The translations under genes were made by a program, and so were the position numbers. Shown here piece by piece: positions 41,650-50,304 of a DNA stretch of 64,000 nucleotides. The stretch covers positions 1-64,000 of the forward strand of contig JAHAFI010000014.1 of NCBI GenBank assembly GCA_018374355.1. The letters run 5' to 3'. A model generated the notes under the pieces. The model searched no databases. It was not told the DNA's origin and saw only the letters and a program-made list of their open reading frames with translations. The stretch comes from Clostridiales bacterium (GTDB taxonomy: Bacteria > Bacillota > Clostridia > Lachnospirales > Lachnospiraceae). Positions within the stretch are counted from its first letter, which is position 1, and each line of letters begins with the position of its first letter.

Positions 41650-42009
41650 ATGGTATCTGAGCAGATAAAATCCTTTTTGGATTTTGTGGACGAGAGCAGA
41701 AAAACTTACAGTATGTCACTGGATTCCATGCACCTTGAAGAGAAGAAACTACAGGATTTCCTTCATGCGATTGAATTTGAACCATCTGCAAAGGAGCGGA
41801 GTAAGATCTGCACGAAGCTGCATACAAGCCGGAAAGAGCGCCGAAGGTATAAGGATATCGTGGAAGAGAGGGAAGAAATCGTGAAGTTCTTTCAGGATCC
41901 ACAGCATAAAAAGACGCTGGATCAGATGACGCAGCTCCTTGGCCGGGTGAGGAAAGTAGAAAAATATCATCGTGACAGGACATATTATCCGAGAGTGAAG
42001 GAGGGGTGA
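41650..42009 (+). CDS. Phage protein, unknown (coiled coil)
   Basis: 119 residues, almost fully helical and charged. A central segment KERSKICTKLHTSRKERRRY is strongly basic. No family recognised; may bind nucleic acid. It precedes the late regulator. Confidence 0.6.
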   Translation: MVSEQIKSFLDFVDESRKTYSMSLDSMHLEEKKLQDFLHAIEFEPSAKERSKICTKLHTSRKERRRYKDIVEEREEIVKFFQDPQHKKTLDQMTQLLGRVRKVEKYHRDRTYYPRVKEG

Positions 42010-42014
42010 TTCCG

Positions 42015-42446
42015 ATGCACAACATCAAAGAAGAAAATGACAAGAAAAAGGAGTACCTGTGGGGCTACCGGGATGCCAGCAGACAGCTGAAACGTCTGGA
42101 GGAGGAACTTATGGAGCTCCGCCTGAATATCCTGTGTCCATCCGTGAATCAGGACGGGATGCCGCACGGATCAGGAGAAAGCGATCTGTCCGGGTATATG
42201 TCTAAGGTGGATGAACTGGAGAGAAAAATTCTCAAGGCAAGGTATAAAAGGATTCGGAAGTTTAAGGAAATCAGAGACCGGATTGAACGGCTGGAGGATG
42301 AGAATGAGAAGGATGTGTTGGTGTACAGATACATAAAGGGAATGAAGTGGGAGGATATTTGTACGAAAATGCAGTATAGTTGGAGAAGAATCCATTATAT
42401 TCACAGCAAAGCTTTAGAAACTTTTGAAATTGGAAAGAGTGCATAG
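42015..42446 (+). CDS. DUF1492/ArpU-like late transcription regulator
   Basis: 143 residues from the ATG at 42015, 7 nt after AGGAGGGGTG. An N-terminal coiled coil leads to a C-terminal sigma-region-4-like HTH: ENEKDVLVYRYIKGMKWEDI, then CTKMQYSWRRIHYIHSKAL. Proteins of this type stand at the end of early operons, just before terminase, and resemble ArpU/RinA-type activators of late genes. Here 2.8 kb of non-coding sequence and cargo separate it from terS. Confidence 0.8.
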   Translation: MHNIKEENDKKKEYLWGYRDASRQLKRLEEELMELRLNILCPSVNQDGMPHGSGESDLSGYMSKVDELERKILKARYKRIRKFKEIRDRIERLEDENEKDVLVYRYIKGMKWEDICTKMQYSWRRIHYIHSKALETFEIGKSA

Positions 42447-42955
42447 AAGTGCACACTCGTTCTGTGATATTGTTACACTAGGTTTTATGGCAGAATCACT
42501 CATGGAACCTTCCCCCAATACGGCTGCCGGGTATTACAGCCCGGCAGCTGGTTTAGGCTCTGACGGTAGCGCCTTTGCATAAGCATAAAGACCGTCATAC
42601 TCATTATAACCTGTGGAAAAGGCGAACCCGACCGCTGGGGGAGCTGACAAGCGATATCCTCTCCGATCAACGGATGGAAGGCGTTGAGGACCTGCCGAAT
42701 GATCGATAAGTACGAAGCTGTGACAACCAGTAAAGAACATGAGAGACGTCTCTGGATGGAGTTGCGAGGGGGTTCTGATATCAAAGCGGAAAAAGGTTAC
42801 GGGTGTAGAGTTGTCCTAAAAACTAGCACGCCGATTTTTACTTCTTTTCGAGATGGCCTAAAACAGAAAAGAGCGCTTAGAAAGCAAGAGTTGTTGAGCG
42901 ATATCAACCCTAGGAAGCTGTGCGGATGCTGAACAATATCAGATCCGACACACTC

Positions 42956-43027
42956 CGGAATATTCCTCCGATTGGGAGAGGACATGAGCCGTAAAAGCGA
43001 GCCGCAGGTTCGAATCCTGATATTCCG
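42956..43027 (+). other. tRNA-like element without a regular anticodon arm
   Basis: CGGAATAT (42956-42963) pairs with ATATTCCG (43020-43027). A D-arm-like CCTC-CGATTGGGA-GAGG and a T-arm-like CAGG-TTCGAAT-CCTG lie inside at the proper places. The middle segment does not form a 5-bp anticodon stem. It is therefore a tRNA mimic or degenerate tRNA within the candidate large RNA. Confidence 0.55.
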
Positions 43028-43136
43028 TTTGGTTACAACAGCACGTAACCGCCCTGCCTGATCTGGGTGATTCGATCAGGAGCGGCCGGGGCTGATCCGG
43101 TAAACTGTATCGTTTCTCCCCTGAGACGATGATGTG

Positions 43137-43168
43137 AAAATACCCGGTAGAAATACTGGGTATTTTAT
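43137..43168 (+). terminator. Terminator of the candidate large RNA
   Basis: AAAATACCC (43137-43145) with GGGTATTTT (43158-43166), loop of 12 nt, then ATTG. Strong stem with A/T flanks; no gene ends here, so it must end an upstream RNA. Confidence 0.8.
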
Positions 43169-43196
43169 TGCAAAAAGATTCCTTATGATGTAAAAT
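43168..43196 (+). promoter_or_regulatory. Dedicated promoter of the GHKL/STAS cargo unit
   Basis: TTGCAA (43168-43173), 17-nt spacer, TAAAAT (43191-43196). It begins exactly where the preceding terminator ends and leaves a leader of about 20 nt, so the cargo genes are an independent unit. Confidence 0.65.
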
Positions 43197-43221
43197 TTAA
43201 GAGATACGGAAGAAGGAAGTG

Positions 43222-44379
43222 ATGAAAGTGGAAAATGATGAATTATTGTTAAAAGCCAATGCATTTACAGCTGGATTCAAGAATATAAAAATAGAAAATG
43301 GAAAGGTTATTTTTATAAATACAAATGAGCAATTTGACGGTAGAAGCATAAAAAAACTGTTATCATTTGTCAATATGCTAAATATTAAATATCCTAGAGT
43401 AAAAATGCCAATTGTTATAAAAATTGGTAATATCGTTTTTAAGGATAAACTAACATATGTATTTTTAGAAATTATTTGTTATCTGCTTATAAAAAAATAT
43501 GGACATTTAGTGCAAGTAATTTTTAGATGTAAGCATAATATTCTGATTGAAGGAATAGCTTCATCACCATTATTGCTATTAAATTGTTTAGAGCGGGATA
43601 ATATGATGAAGTTTTTAGAAAAATTTGATGATGAATTGTATAAGAATCATTATCGAAAAATCATGCGTAAAAAGGAAGATACCGCTGAGCTTTCAAAGAA
43701 GATGGATGAGATTTCATATTTTTTGAAATTTTCTGGAGTAGAAGAAGAATGTATTGATGAGCTATCTGAAGTCATTGTGGAATTAATCGGAAATGCATGG
43801 GAGCATGCTTCATCAGAATGCTTGGTAGATATTGATGTGACAAATTCATATTTTAAAGAAAAATCTGTCGAACCATTTTTAGGTGTCAATATAGCAGTAC
43901 TAAATTTTTCCAATGATTTGTTGGGAGATTCAGTAAGAAGAAAAATATTAGAAGATCAGATTGAATTGCCGGAAAGATATAATCTAGTCAAAAAGTCATA
44001 TGCAAATCATGCGAATTATTTTGATGACAATTACAAAGAAACAGATTTTTTTAATATAGCTTCTTTTCAACATAAAATATCCGGAAGAAAAAATAAAACT
44101 GCAACTGGTGGTACGGGCTTAACAAAATTAATATCTTCTCTTGAGAAACGGTCGGATGCTCATCATTGTTATTTAATTACAGGAGATAGAGCATTGTGGT
44201 TTAGGCACCAATATCTTGAGTATGATGAGGATGGGTGGATTGGCTTTAATGAAAGTAATAATTTTATCGAAGATATCCCCGCACATAATACGTTGTGTCC
44301 TAATTCAATCTATATGCCAGGAACAGCATATAATTTAAATTTCGTTATGAAGAGGAGAAAAGAAAAGTGGATAATGTAA
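43222..44379 (+). CDS. GHKL-type ATP-binding protein of a prophage cargo cassette
   Basis: About 385 residues (alternative GTG starts at 43219 and 43228; AGAAGGA upstream). The C-terminal half is a histidine-kinase-like ATPase: N-box VIVELIGNAWEHA (N192, H196) and a G2-like loop TGGTGLTKLI (296-305). The usual DxGxG box is not evident; NFSNDLLGDSV lies near its place. The N-terminal 170 residues have no recognised domain. GHKL proteins next to STAS-type proteins act as anti-sigma/kinase partners (SpoIIAB/RsbW style). Strongly AT-rich compared with phage genes. Overlaps the STAS-like gene by 13 nt. Confidence 0.75.
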   Translation: MKVENDELLLKANAFTAGFKNIKIENGKVIFINTNEQFDGRSIKKLLSFVNMLNIKYPRVKMPIVIKIGNIVFKDKLTYVFLEIICYLLIKKYGHLVQVIFRCKHNILIEGIASSPLLLLNCLERDNMMKFLEKFDDELYKNHYRKIMRKKEDTAELSKKMDEISYFLKFSGVEEECIDELSEVIVELIGNAWEHASSECLVDIDVTNSYFKEKSVEPFLGVNIAVLNFSNDLLGDSVRRKILEDQIELPERYNLVKKSYANHANYFDDNYKETDFFNIASFQHKISGRKNKTATGGTGLTKLISSLEKRSDAHHCYLITGDRALWFRHQYLEYDEDGWIGFNESNNFIEDIPAHNTLCPNSIYMPGTAYNLNFVMKRRKEKWIM

Positions 44380-44651
44380 TTATATTAAAATTTGAAAAAT
44401 CTTTAAGCGGTCTTGCAGGATATGATTTCGGAATGGAAACATATAATAAACAAGTGGAGGGGAAAATAGACTTCAGTAAAAAGGCTACTCTCATATTTCC
44501 TGATAATATTCAAAGGATAGCGTCCTCTTTTGTGCAAGGATTTTTCGAAAAGATTATACAACAGATAGGTATTTCGGGTATAAGAGATAGTATCATCATA
44601 GAGTCGTCTAGAGCGAATATGAAAGAAAAAATAGTTAACAATTTGATGTGA
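44367..44651 (+). CDS. STAS-like (DUF4325-type) protein of the cargo cassette
   Basis: 94 residues, GTG start with AGAGGAG upstream, overlapping the ATPase gene. The segment ATLIFPDNIQRIASSFVQGF then FEKIIQQIGISGIRDSIIIE matches what I recall of the STAS-like DUF4325 family, including the S-S-F-V-x-G-F motif where anti-anti-sigma factors carry their phosphorylatable serine. With the GHKL protein it suggests partner switching: one state binds the ATPase, the other releases it. Confidence 0.7.
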   Translation: MDNVIILKFEKSLSGLAGYDFGMETYNKQVEGKIDFSKKATLIFPDNIQRIASSFVQGFFEKIIQQIGISGIRDSIIIESSRANMKEKIVNNLM

Positions 44652-44659
44652 GGTGAAAA

Positions 44660-45130
44660 ATGTTGGCTAATATACTGTCGATAATAGCAATTGTGATTTC
44701 CGTATTGGTAATGATAGTAGAGTACATTAAAGATATGAAACTTAGCAGATTAAATCTGGAATCTGAATATTTTAAGGATATATACAAGGAACACTTAGTA
44801 TACAAAATACCAGTTGCAAGGAAGTGCGTTAAATTTGATGTGATGAACAAATTGTCAGAGACAGACGGCTTGATAGATGAATTGCAACAGCTCAGACAGG
44901 ATTCTTTATATTTTCAGTACAATAATATAACATTTTATAAAAATTTAAAAGAAACTATTCAGCGGTTAGAAGATTATCTGGTAAAGAATACGGGAAAAGA
45001 ATTTGTTGGAGAAGAGCAAACGCAAGTATATAATATAATAAAGAAGGATATTGATGAAATATATAAATTGATATCTGACGGTTTTTTGGGAAAAAAGAGA
45101 TTGAAACGTCCCAAAATAAAATTTGAATAA
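44660..45130 (+). CDS. One-helix membrane protein of the cargo cassette
   Basis: 156 residues: one N-terminal membrane helix (about 4-24, NILSIIAIVISVLVMIVEYI) and a charged, mostly helical cytoplasmic domain ending in a Lys-rich tail (GKKRLKRPKIKF). No family recognised. AGGTG precedes the ATG, 8 nt after the previous stop. As the only membrane component it is the likely effector or sensor; this is inference. A terminator follows. Confidence 0.65.
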   Translation: MLANILSIIAIVISVLVMIVEYIKDMKLSRLNLESEYFKDIYKEHLVYKIPVARKCVKFDVMNKLSETDGLIDELQQLRQDSLYFQYNNITFYKNLKETIQRLEDYLVKNTGKEFVGEEQTQVYNIIKKDIDEIYKLISDGFLGKKRLKRPKIKFE

Positions 45131-45152
45131 AATACATAGAAAAAGACTAACA

Positions 45153-45175
45153 GGCACCCTCCGGGGTGCTTTTTC
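45153..45175 (+). terminator. Terminator of the cargo unit
   Basis: GGCACCC, short loop, GGGTGC(T), then TTTTTCTC, 22 nt after the last cargo stop codon. Confidence 0.8.
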
Positions 45176-45244
45176 TCTACAAAAATTCACAGATAGGAAG
45201 GTGAGGTGATGGCCTTCCAAAACGACGAATCGAGGTGATACAGC

Positions 45245-45964
45245 ATGGCCAGAGCGCCAGATCCACGAATCAAACAGGCGAAGGCCATGTACCTGCAGGG
45301 CATGAAGTTAGTTGAGATTGCAAGTCAACTAAACCTGCCGGAGGGGACGGTCCGCCGATGGAAATCCACACATAAGTGGGAAAGCGAACGTTCGGATAAG
45401 AATAACGAGCGTTCGGTAAAAAAGAGAGGCGGCCAGCCCGGTAACCATAATGCCAATGGACCGCCCGGAAATAGCAACGCAGAAAAATTCGGTTTCTTCC
45501 GGAAGTATCTTCCAGAGGAGACCGTTTCTATTATTCAGGAAATGCCGACAGACCCGCTGGATGTTCTGTGGGATCAGATACAGATTTCCTATGCAGCCAT
45601 TATCCGGGCACAGCAGATCATGTATGTCCGGGACAGGGAAGATACCACAACAACGCAGATTCAGGAAAAGAACGGTGATTCCGTTACGGAAGAGCGCTGG
45701 GAAGTACAGCACGCATGGGATAAACAGGGGAACTTCCTGAAAGCGCAGGCCAGAGCCCAGAGTGAACTGCGGTCAATGATTAAACAGTATGACGAGCTGT
45801 TGCACAAGAACTGGGAGCTGGCCAGCGAAGAGCAGAAAACGCGTATTGAGCAGATGAGGGCGCAGACGAATAAAATCAATCTGGAGACCGGAGCAGATGA
45901 AGAAGAGGAACAGGTGGTAATTGTAAATGACATTAAAGAAACAGAAAATAGTCAGAATCAGTGA
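45245..45964 (+). CDS. terS: Terminase small subunit
   Basis: 239 residues of the PBSX XtmA / phBC6A51 type. N-terminal HTH for pac recognition: PRIKQAKAMYLQGMKLVEIA then SQLNLPEGTVRRWKSTHKW; a Gly/Asn-rich linker (RGGQPGNHNANGPPGNSNA) and a helical oligomerisation/TerL-contact region. GAGGTG precedes the ATG. A hairpin GGAAGG/CCTTCC (45196-45218) in the leader could be part of the packaging site. Overlaps terL by 38 nt. Confidence 0.93.
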   Translation: MARAPDPRIKQAKAMYLQGMKLVEIASQLNLPEGTVRRWKSTHKWESERSDKNNERSVKKRGGQPGNHNANGPPGNSNAEKFGFFRKYLPEETVSIIQEMPTDPLDVLWDQIQISYAAIIRAQQIMYVRDREDTTTTQIQEKNGDSVTEERWEVQHAWDKQGNFLKAQARAQSELRSMIKQYDELLHKNWELASEEQKTRIEQMRAQTNKINLETGADEEEEQVVIVNDIKETENSQNQ

Positions 45965-47285
45965 TTTAATCATTCCCAAATATCACCGGATATTCAATGA
46001 CCGGGAGCATATGCACCACATCCTTACGTCTGGCCGTGCCGGCACAAAGTCCAGCTACATGGGAATTAAGGCGGTACACAGTATTATTTCGGACGATAGT
46101 TGCTCTGTCATCGTATTCAGGAAACGGCACAATAAACTGCGAAAGACAGTGTATAAGGAAATCCTCAGAGCAATCAAACGGCTGGGATTGAACAAAAATA
46201 TGTTCAAGATTACCACGCACCCTATGCAGGTGACCTATAAGAAGAATGGGAATACCATTTATTTTACCGGATCTGATTCTGTGGATGATACAAAAGGTAT
46301 CATTGACGAGGAGAAGCCTATCAAGCTGGTTATTCTGGACGAACTGACAGAGTTCTTCGATCAGGGCGAAGGCGCTGATGAGCTGTCAAATATTGAAGCA
46401 ACATTCGTCAGAGGAAATGATGAAGATTTCCGGATGCTTTATCTTTTCAACCCGCCAAAGAATCCGAATGCACCAATCATGGATTGGCTGAAAAATATGA
46501 AGGAGAGAAAAGATACCATACACCTTCATACAGATTACCGTGATGTTCCGGTAAGCTGGCTGGGAAGAAAGCTGATTGAAACGGCTGAAGCTATGAAAGC
46601 TTTGGATGAGAAAATGTACAATTGGGTCTGGCTGGGATTATGTACCGGAATCGATGAACTGATTTATTACATGTTTTCTCCGGAAATCCATGTGTACAAT
46701 GCTGGACAACTGATGTCCGCTCAGAAAGAAGCAATGGGTGAGATCGGTGTTGGTGTGGACTATGGACAGAAGAATGCAACGACATTTCAGGCAGCCGGGA
46801 TTGACTATGAAGCGAACTGCTTTCGGGGATTGAAGGAATATTATCACTCGGGAAGAGATTCCGGCCAGAAGTCTCCTTCGGAATATGCACAGGATCTGAA
46901 AGATTTCTGTGATGAAATCGAAAAGGAATACAGCCGGGTAGTAAGTTATGTATTCATTGACCCGTCGGCAGCAGGACTGAAAGAGGAAGCAAGAAGAATC
47001 ATGCCGAATATAGCGATTGTAGATGCAAAGAATGATGTAAAACTCGGAATCAGCAGAGTGCAGAAATTTTTCTCTTTCCGGAAGCTTCTTATTAGTTCTC
47101 AGCAGAAGATGCTCATAAAGGAATTGGGAATGTACCAGTACGATGAAAAAAGTGTGGAAAAAGGAAATGAAGTGCCGCTGAAGGTTGAAGATCACGCAGC
47201 TGATGCCTGCAGATATTTAATCATGGGTATGTGGCGGATGATTGCATATATGCTTCCGGCAACAGAAAGAGGTGAGAACCAGTGA
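45927..47285 (+). CDS. terL: Terminase large subunit (PBSX family)
   Basis: 452 residues. ATPase: Walker A-like SGRAGTKSS (about 33-41), Walker B LVILDELTEF; coupling motif LFNPP. C-terminal RNase H-like nuclease with VGVDYGQKNATTF, FIDPSAAG and DHAADACRY acidic residues. Motor that packages DNA into the prohead. It overlaps the portal gene by 4 nt. Confidence 0.96.
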   Translation: MTLKKQKIVRISDLIIPKYHRIFNDREHMHHILTSGRAGTKSSYMGIKAVHSIISDDSCSVIVFRKRHNKLRKTVYKEILRAIKRLGLNKNMFKITTHPMQVTYKKNGNTIYFTGSDSVDDTKGIIDEEKPIKLVILDELTEFFDQGEGADELSNIEATFVRGNDEDFRMLYLFNPPKNPNAPIMDWLKNMKERKDTIHLHTDYRDVPVSWLGRKLIETAEAMKALDEKMYNWVWLGLCTGIDELIYYMFSPEIHVYNAGQLMSAQKEAMGEIGVGVDYGQKNATTFQAAGIDYEANCFRGLKEYYHSGRDSGQKSPSEYAQDLKDFCDEIEKEYSRVVSYVFIDPSAAGLKEEARRIMPNIAIVDAKNDVKLGISRVQKFFSFRKLLISSQQKMLIKELGMYQYDEKSVEKGNEVPLKVEDHAADACRYLIMGMWRMIAYMLPATERGENQ

Positions 47286-48664
47286 TACAGTACGAAAACA
47301 TACAGAAAGCCATGAAAACAGATATTGCTATTTCTACAGATATGGCCAATGCGATTTACCTGTGGGACCGGATGTACAGGAATAAAGCCCCATGGCTGAA
47401 TGAGGAAGTCAAAAGTCTGCAGCTTCCCGCAGCGATCTGTTCAGAGATGGCCCGGCTGGTAACAAATGAGTGCCGGATCAAAATTACCGGAAGCCCCATG
47501 GCGGATTACCTGTATGAACAGACGGAGTTTTTCCGGGAAGACCTGAAGAAATGGGTAGAATATGCCTGTGCTTCCGGCGGTGTAGTATTAAAGCCGTACA
47601 TAGATAGCAGAGGAATCAATATCGATGTGGTGAAGCAAGGTCAGTTCTTCCCTACGGCGTTTTCGGGCAATGGGAAACTGACAGGCGTTATCTTTCCGGA
47701 ATTCAAGCGAAAAGGAAAGAAACTTTATACCAGGCTGGAATACCATAACTGGGAAGGCGATACCTATACGGTAATCAATAAAGCTTTCATGAGTGAAAAA
47801 ACAATCGTAAAAGTAGACAATGTTATTAAACTGGGAGCTGAGATCAGTCTGGACAGGATTCCGGAATGGGCCGATCTGGAGCCGGAGGCAACATTGAAGA
47901 ATGCGGTGTGCCCGCTATTTTCTTACCTGAAGATGCCTATTGCCAACAATATTGATACAGACAGTCCATTAGGCGTATCGCTGTTTTCAAGGGCTGTCAA
48001 TCAGATTCAGGATGCAGACGAGCAGTATGGAAGGACGATATGGGAATTCAGAAGCAAAGAAACCGCCATTCAGGCAGCAGATGAATTCTTCAAAAAGGAC
48101 AGACAGGGGAACCCCATCATCCCGAAAGGGAAGAAACGAATGTACCACGCTATGGGGCCCGGGATTTCAAATGGGGATAAGCCATTTTTCAACACGTATT
48201 CACCGGAGATCAGAGACGAGAGCTTGTTTAATGGACTAAATAAAATCAAGCAGGAGATCGAGTTCAAATCAGAACTCGCCTACGGGACGATATCAGATCC
48301 GCAGATCGTAGAAAAGACAGCAGAAGAAATCAAAGCCAGCAAGCAGCGTTCTTATTCTACCGTAAAAGCGATCCAGAATGCTGTGCAGAATGCATTTGGT
48401 GATCTGCTGGATGCCTGCGTGGCCTGGATGCTGATCGAGGGTACGATTCCGCAGGGAAGCGTAGAGGTTGGATATGACTGGGATGATTCCTTGATTGTGG
48501 ATAAGAAGTATGAAAACGAGCAGCTTCGTGCAGATCTGAGCGTAGGTGCTGTCGGGCTTGTGGAATACCGCATGAAGAGATTTGGCGAGACAAAGGAACA
48601 GGCGATAGAAATGTTGAGACAGGCAGCAGAGTTTGACCTGGAACAGGGAGTGGATGAAGAGTGA
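47282..48664 (+). CDS. Phage portal protein (SPP1 family)
   Basis: 460 residues, GTG start overlapping the terL stop. Typical portal parts are LWDRMYRNKAPWL at the start, PLGVSLFSRAVNQIQDADEQ and the acidic C-terminus. Forms the dodecameric gate at the capsid vertex. Overlaps the minor capsid gene by 4 nt. Confidence 0.93.
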   Translation: MIQYENIQKAMKTDIAISTDMANAIYLWDRMYRNKAPWLNEEVKSLQLPAAICSEMARLVTNECRIKITGSPMADYLYEQTEFFREDLKKWVEYACASGGVVLKPYIDSRGINIDVVKQGQFFPTAFSGNGKLTGVIFPEFKRKGKKLYTRLEYHNWEGDTYTVINKAFMSEKTIVKVDNVIKLGAEISLDRIPEWADLEPEATLKNAVCPLFSYLKMPIANNIDTDSPLGVSLFSRAVNQIQDADEQYGRTIWEFRSKETAIQAADEFFKKDRQGNPIIPKGKKRMYHAMGPGISNGDKPFFNTYSPEIRDESLFNGLNKIKQEIEFKSELAYGTISDPQIVEKTAEEIKASKQRSYSTVKAIQNAVQNAFGDLLDACVAWMLIEGTIPQGSVEVGYDWDDSLIVDKKYENEQLRADLSVGAVGLVEYRMKRFGETKEQAIEMLRQAAEFDLEQGVDEE

Positions 48665-50304
48665 GTACGATCCCTATCATAGTGGAAAAACTGTTTTATG
48701 ATATGCAGAACCGGATATTTGCGGATGTGGTGCGCCGGATCCGAAAGACCGGGGGAATCACCTCTACTGCTGATTATCAATTACAGAAGGTGCAGATTCT
48801 GGGAAATTCAACAGAGTTCATCGAATCCGAAATCAAACGGATCACGGAGATGACGGATGCACAGCTTTGGGAACTGTATGATAATGCTGCAAATGAGGAT
48901 TATACCCGGAATCGTGATTTGTACGAACAGATCAATGGAAATTTTATCCCATATGAAGAAAACTTAATCCTTCAATCTTGGGTATATGCTGCCATCAGTC
49001 AGACCAGAGGGGAGATTAAGAATATCACAAATTCCATGGGTATGACGGTAAATATGGGGGCGGGAAAGAAAGCGTTCACGCCTTTGGCAGAATATTATCA
49101 GAAATATCTGGATCAAGCCTGTGTAGACATCGTAACCGGTTCGTTCTCCTACGACACAATTCTGAGGCGTGTTGTAAAGGAAATGACAGCTTCCGGAATC
49201 CGTACTGTAGATTATGCAAGCGGGTGGAGCAATCGGGTGCCAGTGGCCGCCAGGCGGGCTGTTATGACAGGCGTACACCAGTTATCCAATCAGATCAATG
49301 AAAAGGTGGCAAAGGAACTTGGAACGAATGATTACGAAGTCTCCTGGCATTCCGGTTTCCGGCCGGATCACTGGTGGGGCGGGCTGGTATTTAGCTATGA
49401 AGAACTGAGAAGCATCTGCCGTCTGGGGGAAGTAACAGGATTGTGTGGAGCCAACTGCTATCATTCTTATACGGCTTTCATCAAAGGCGTATCGGTAAGG
49501 ACATACACTGATGAACAGCTTGCGGAAATGAATGCGCGGGAAAAGGAAACACATTCCTTTCAGGGGAAACAGTACAATGCATACGAAGCCAGCCAGCAGC
49601 AAAGAAAATTGGAAACATTGATGCGGCAGCAGCGGGCAAATGTGAAGAATCTGAAAGATGGAAAAGCAGATGAAGAAACCGTCATGGCAGCCAGAGCAAA
49701 ATACCTGAATACACTTCACCAGTATCAGGCATTTTCAAAGAAGATGGGGCTTCCGGAGCAGATGGAGAGGGTATACATGGATGGCCTTGGGCGGATTGCT
49801 CCATACAAAGAATCTTTGTCAGGTACAGGATATGCTTCACGGACTTCCAGAAGTAGAAAGAAAGCAGCGGAAAGTATTTTTAACATTCAGCCCAAACAAC
49901 AGGGAGATGTGGTGTCTGCCCAGAGCTTGTACAAGAATTTGCAAAAATCGGATACCGGAAAAGGAGTATTTGAGTACATTAAACAAAAAAATACATCGGT
50001 AGAAATTTTTTATAGCGATACATCTATTAACGAAATGAATTTGGAAGGATGTAAGGGGCGTGCATTAGGGAATCATATCTATATAAATGGCAAAACAGCG
50101 CAATCCGTAGAAGAGATTACAAAAGCTATCATTCATGAAGAAAAGCACATTGAGCTTGGAATCGGCGGTGATCAGCATTCGGAGGCGGTCTGTGATTATT
50201 TTGCTGAATTACATACAAAAGGACAATTGACTGGGAATGATATGAGAAGTATAATAAAATCAGTTAAAGAAAGATATCCGGAGTATAAGTGGAGGTGGAG
50301 ATGA
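48661..50304 (+). CDS. Phage minor capsid protein 2-like with C-terminal HExxH domain
   Basis: 547 residues. The first about 390 match phage minor capsid protein 2 / head morphogenesis proteins: TGVHQLSNQINEKVAKELGT, SWHSGFRPDHWWGGLVFSYE, LCGANCYHSYTAFIKG. After a basic linker (about 390-405, SRTSRSRKKAAE) comes an extra domain of about 140 residues with a metallopeptidase motif, IIHEEKHIELGIGGDQHSEA (HExxH at 492-496, Glu508 as possible third ligand). Codon use in this part is more AT-rich. The layout recalls MuF-type capsid-borne polymorphic toxins. A small zinc-ribbon gene follows with overlap. Confidence 0.85.
   Translation: MSTIPIIVEKLFYDMQNRIFADVVRRIRKTGGITSTADYQLQKVQILGNSTEFIESEIKRITEMTDAQLWELYDNAANEDYTRNRDLYEQINGNFIPYEENLILQSWVYAAISQTRGEIKNITNSMGMTVNMGAGKKAFTPLAEYYQKYLDQACVDIVTGSFSYDTILRRVVKEMTASGIRTVDYASGWSNRVPVAARRAVMTGVHQLSNQINEKVAKELGTNDYEVSWHSGFRPDHWWGGLVFSYEELRSICRLGEVTGLCGANCYHSYTAFIKGVSVRTYTDEQLAEMNAREKETHSFQGKQYNAYEASQQQRKLETLMRQQRANVKNLKDGKADEETVMAARAKYLNTLHQYQAFSKKMGLPEQMERVYMDGLGRIAPYKESLSGTGYASRTSRSRKKAAESIFNIQPKQQGDVVSAQSLYKNLQKSDTGKGVFEYIKQKNTSVEIFYSDTSINEMNLEGCKGRALGNHIYINGKTAQSVEEITKAIIHEEKHIELGIGGDQHSEAVCDYFAELHTKGQLTGNDMRSIIKSVKERYPEYKWRWR

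Larger units (their letters stand above)
42460..43168 (+). ncRNA. Candidate large structured RNA before the terminase module
   Basis: About 700 nt with no convincing ORF on either strand, in a phage region where genes otherwise overlap. Strong paired elements: GCTGCCGGG/CCCGGCAGC (near 42525-42548), TGACGGT/ACCGTCA (near 42561-42597), GAGACGTCTC (near 42742), a tRNA-like fold (42956-43027), CCTGATC/GATCAGG (near 43057-43080) and CGTTTC/GAGACG (near 43111-43128). It ends in a strong terminator. Size, position and architecture recall the phage GOLLD and ROOL RNAs; I cannot confirm the family by eye. Confidence 0.55.

Noticed and set aside
42956..43027. Functional tRNA gene
   Set aside because: No anticodon stem can be formed and the T-stem is short; kept only as a tRNA-like element.
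45209..45238. Nine-codon leader peptide before terS
   Set aside because: Has a start and a GAGGTG-like site, but short ORFs are frequent by chance; it lies in a hairpin that may be part of the packaging site.
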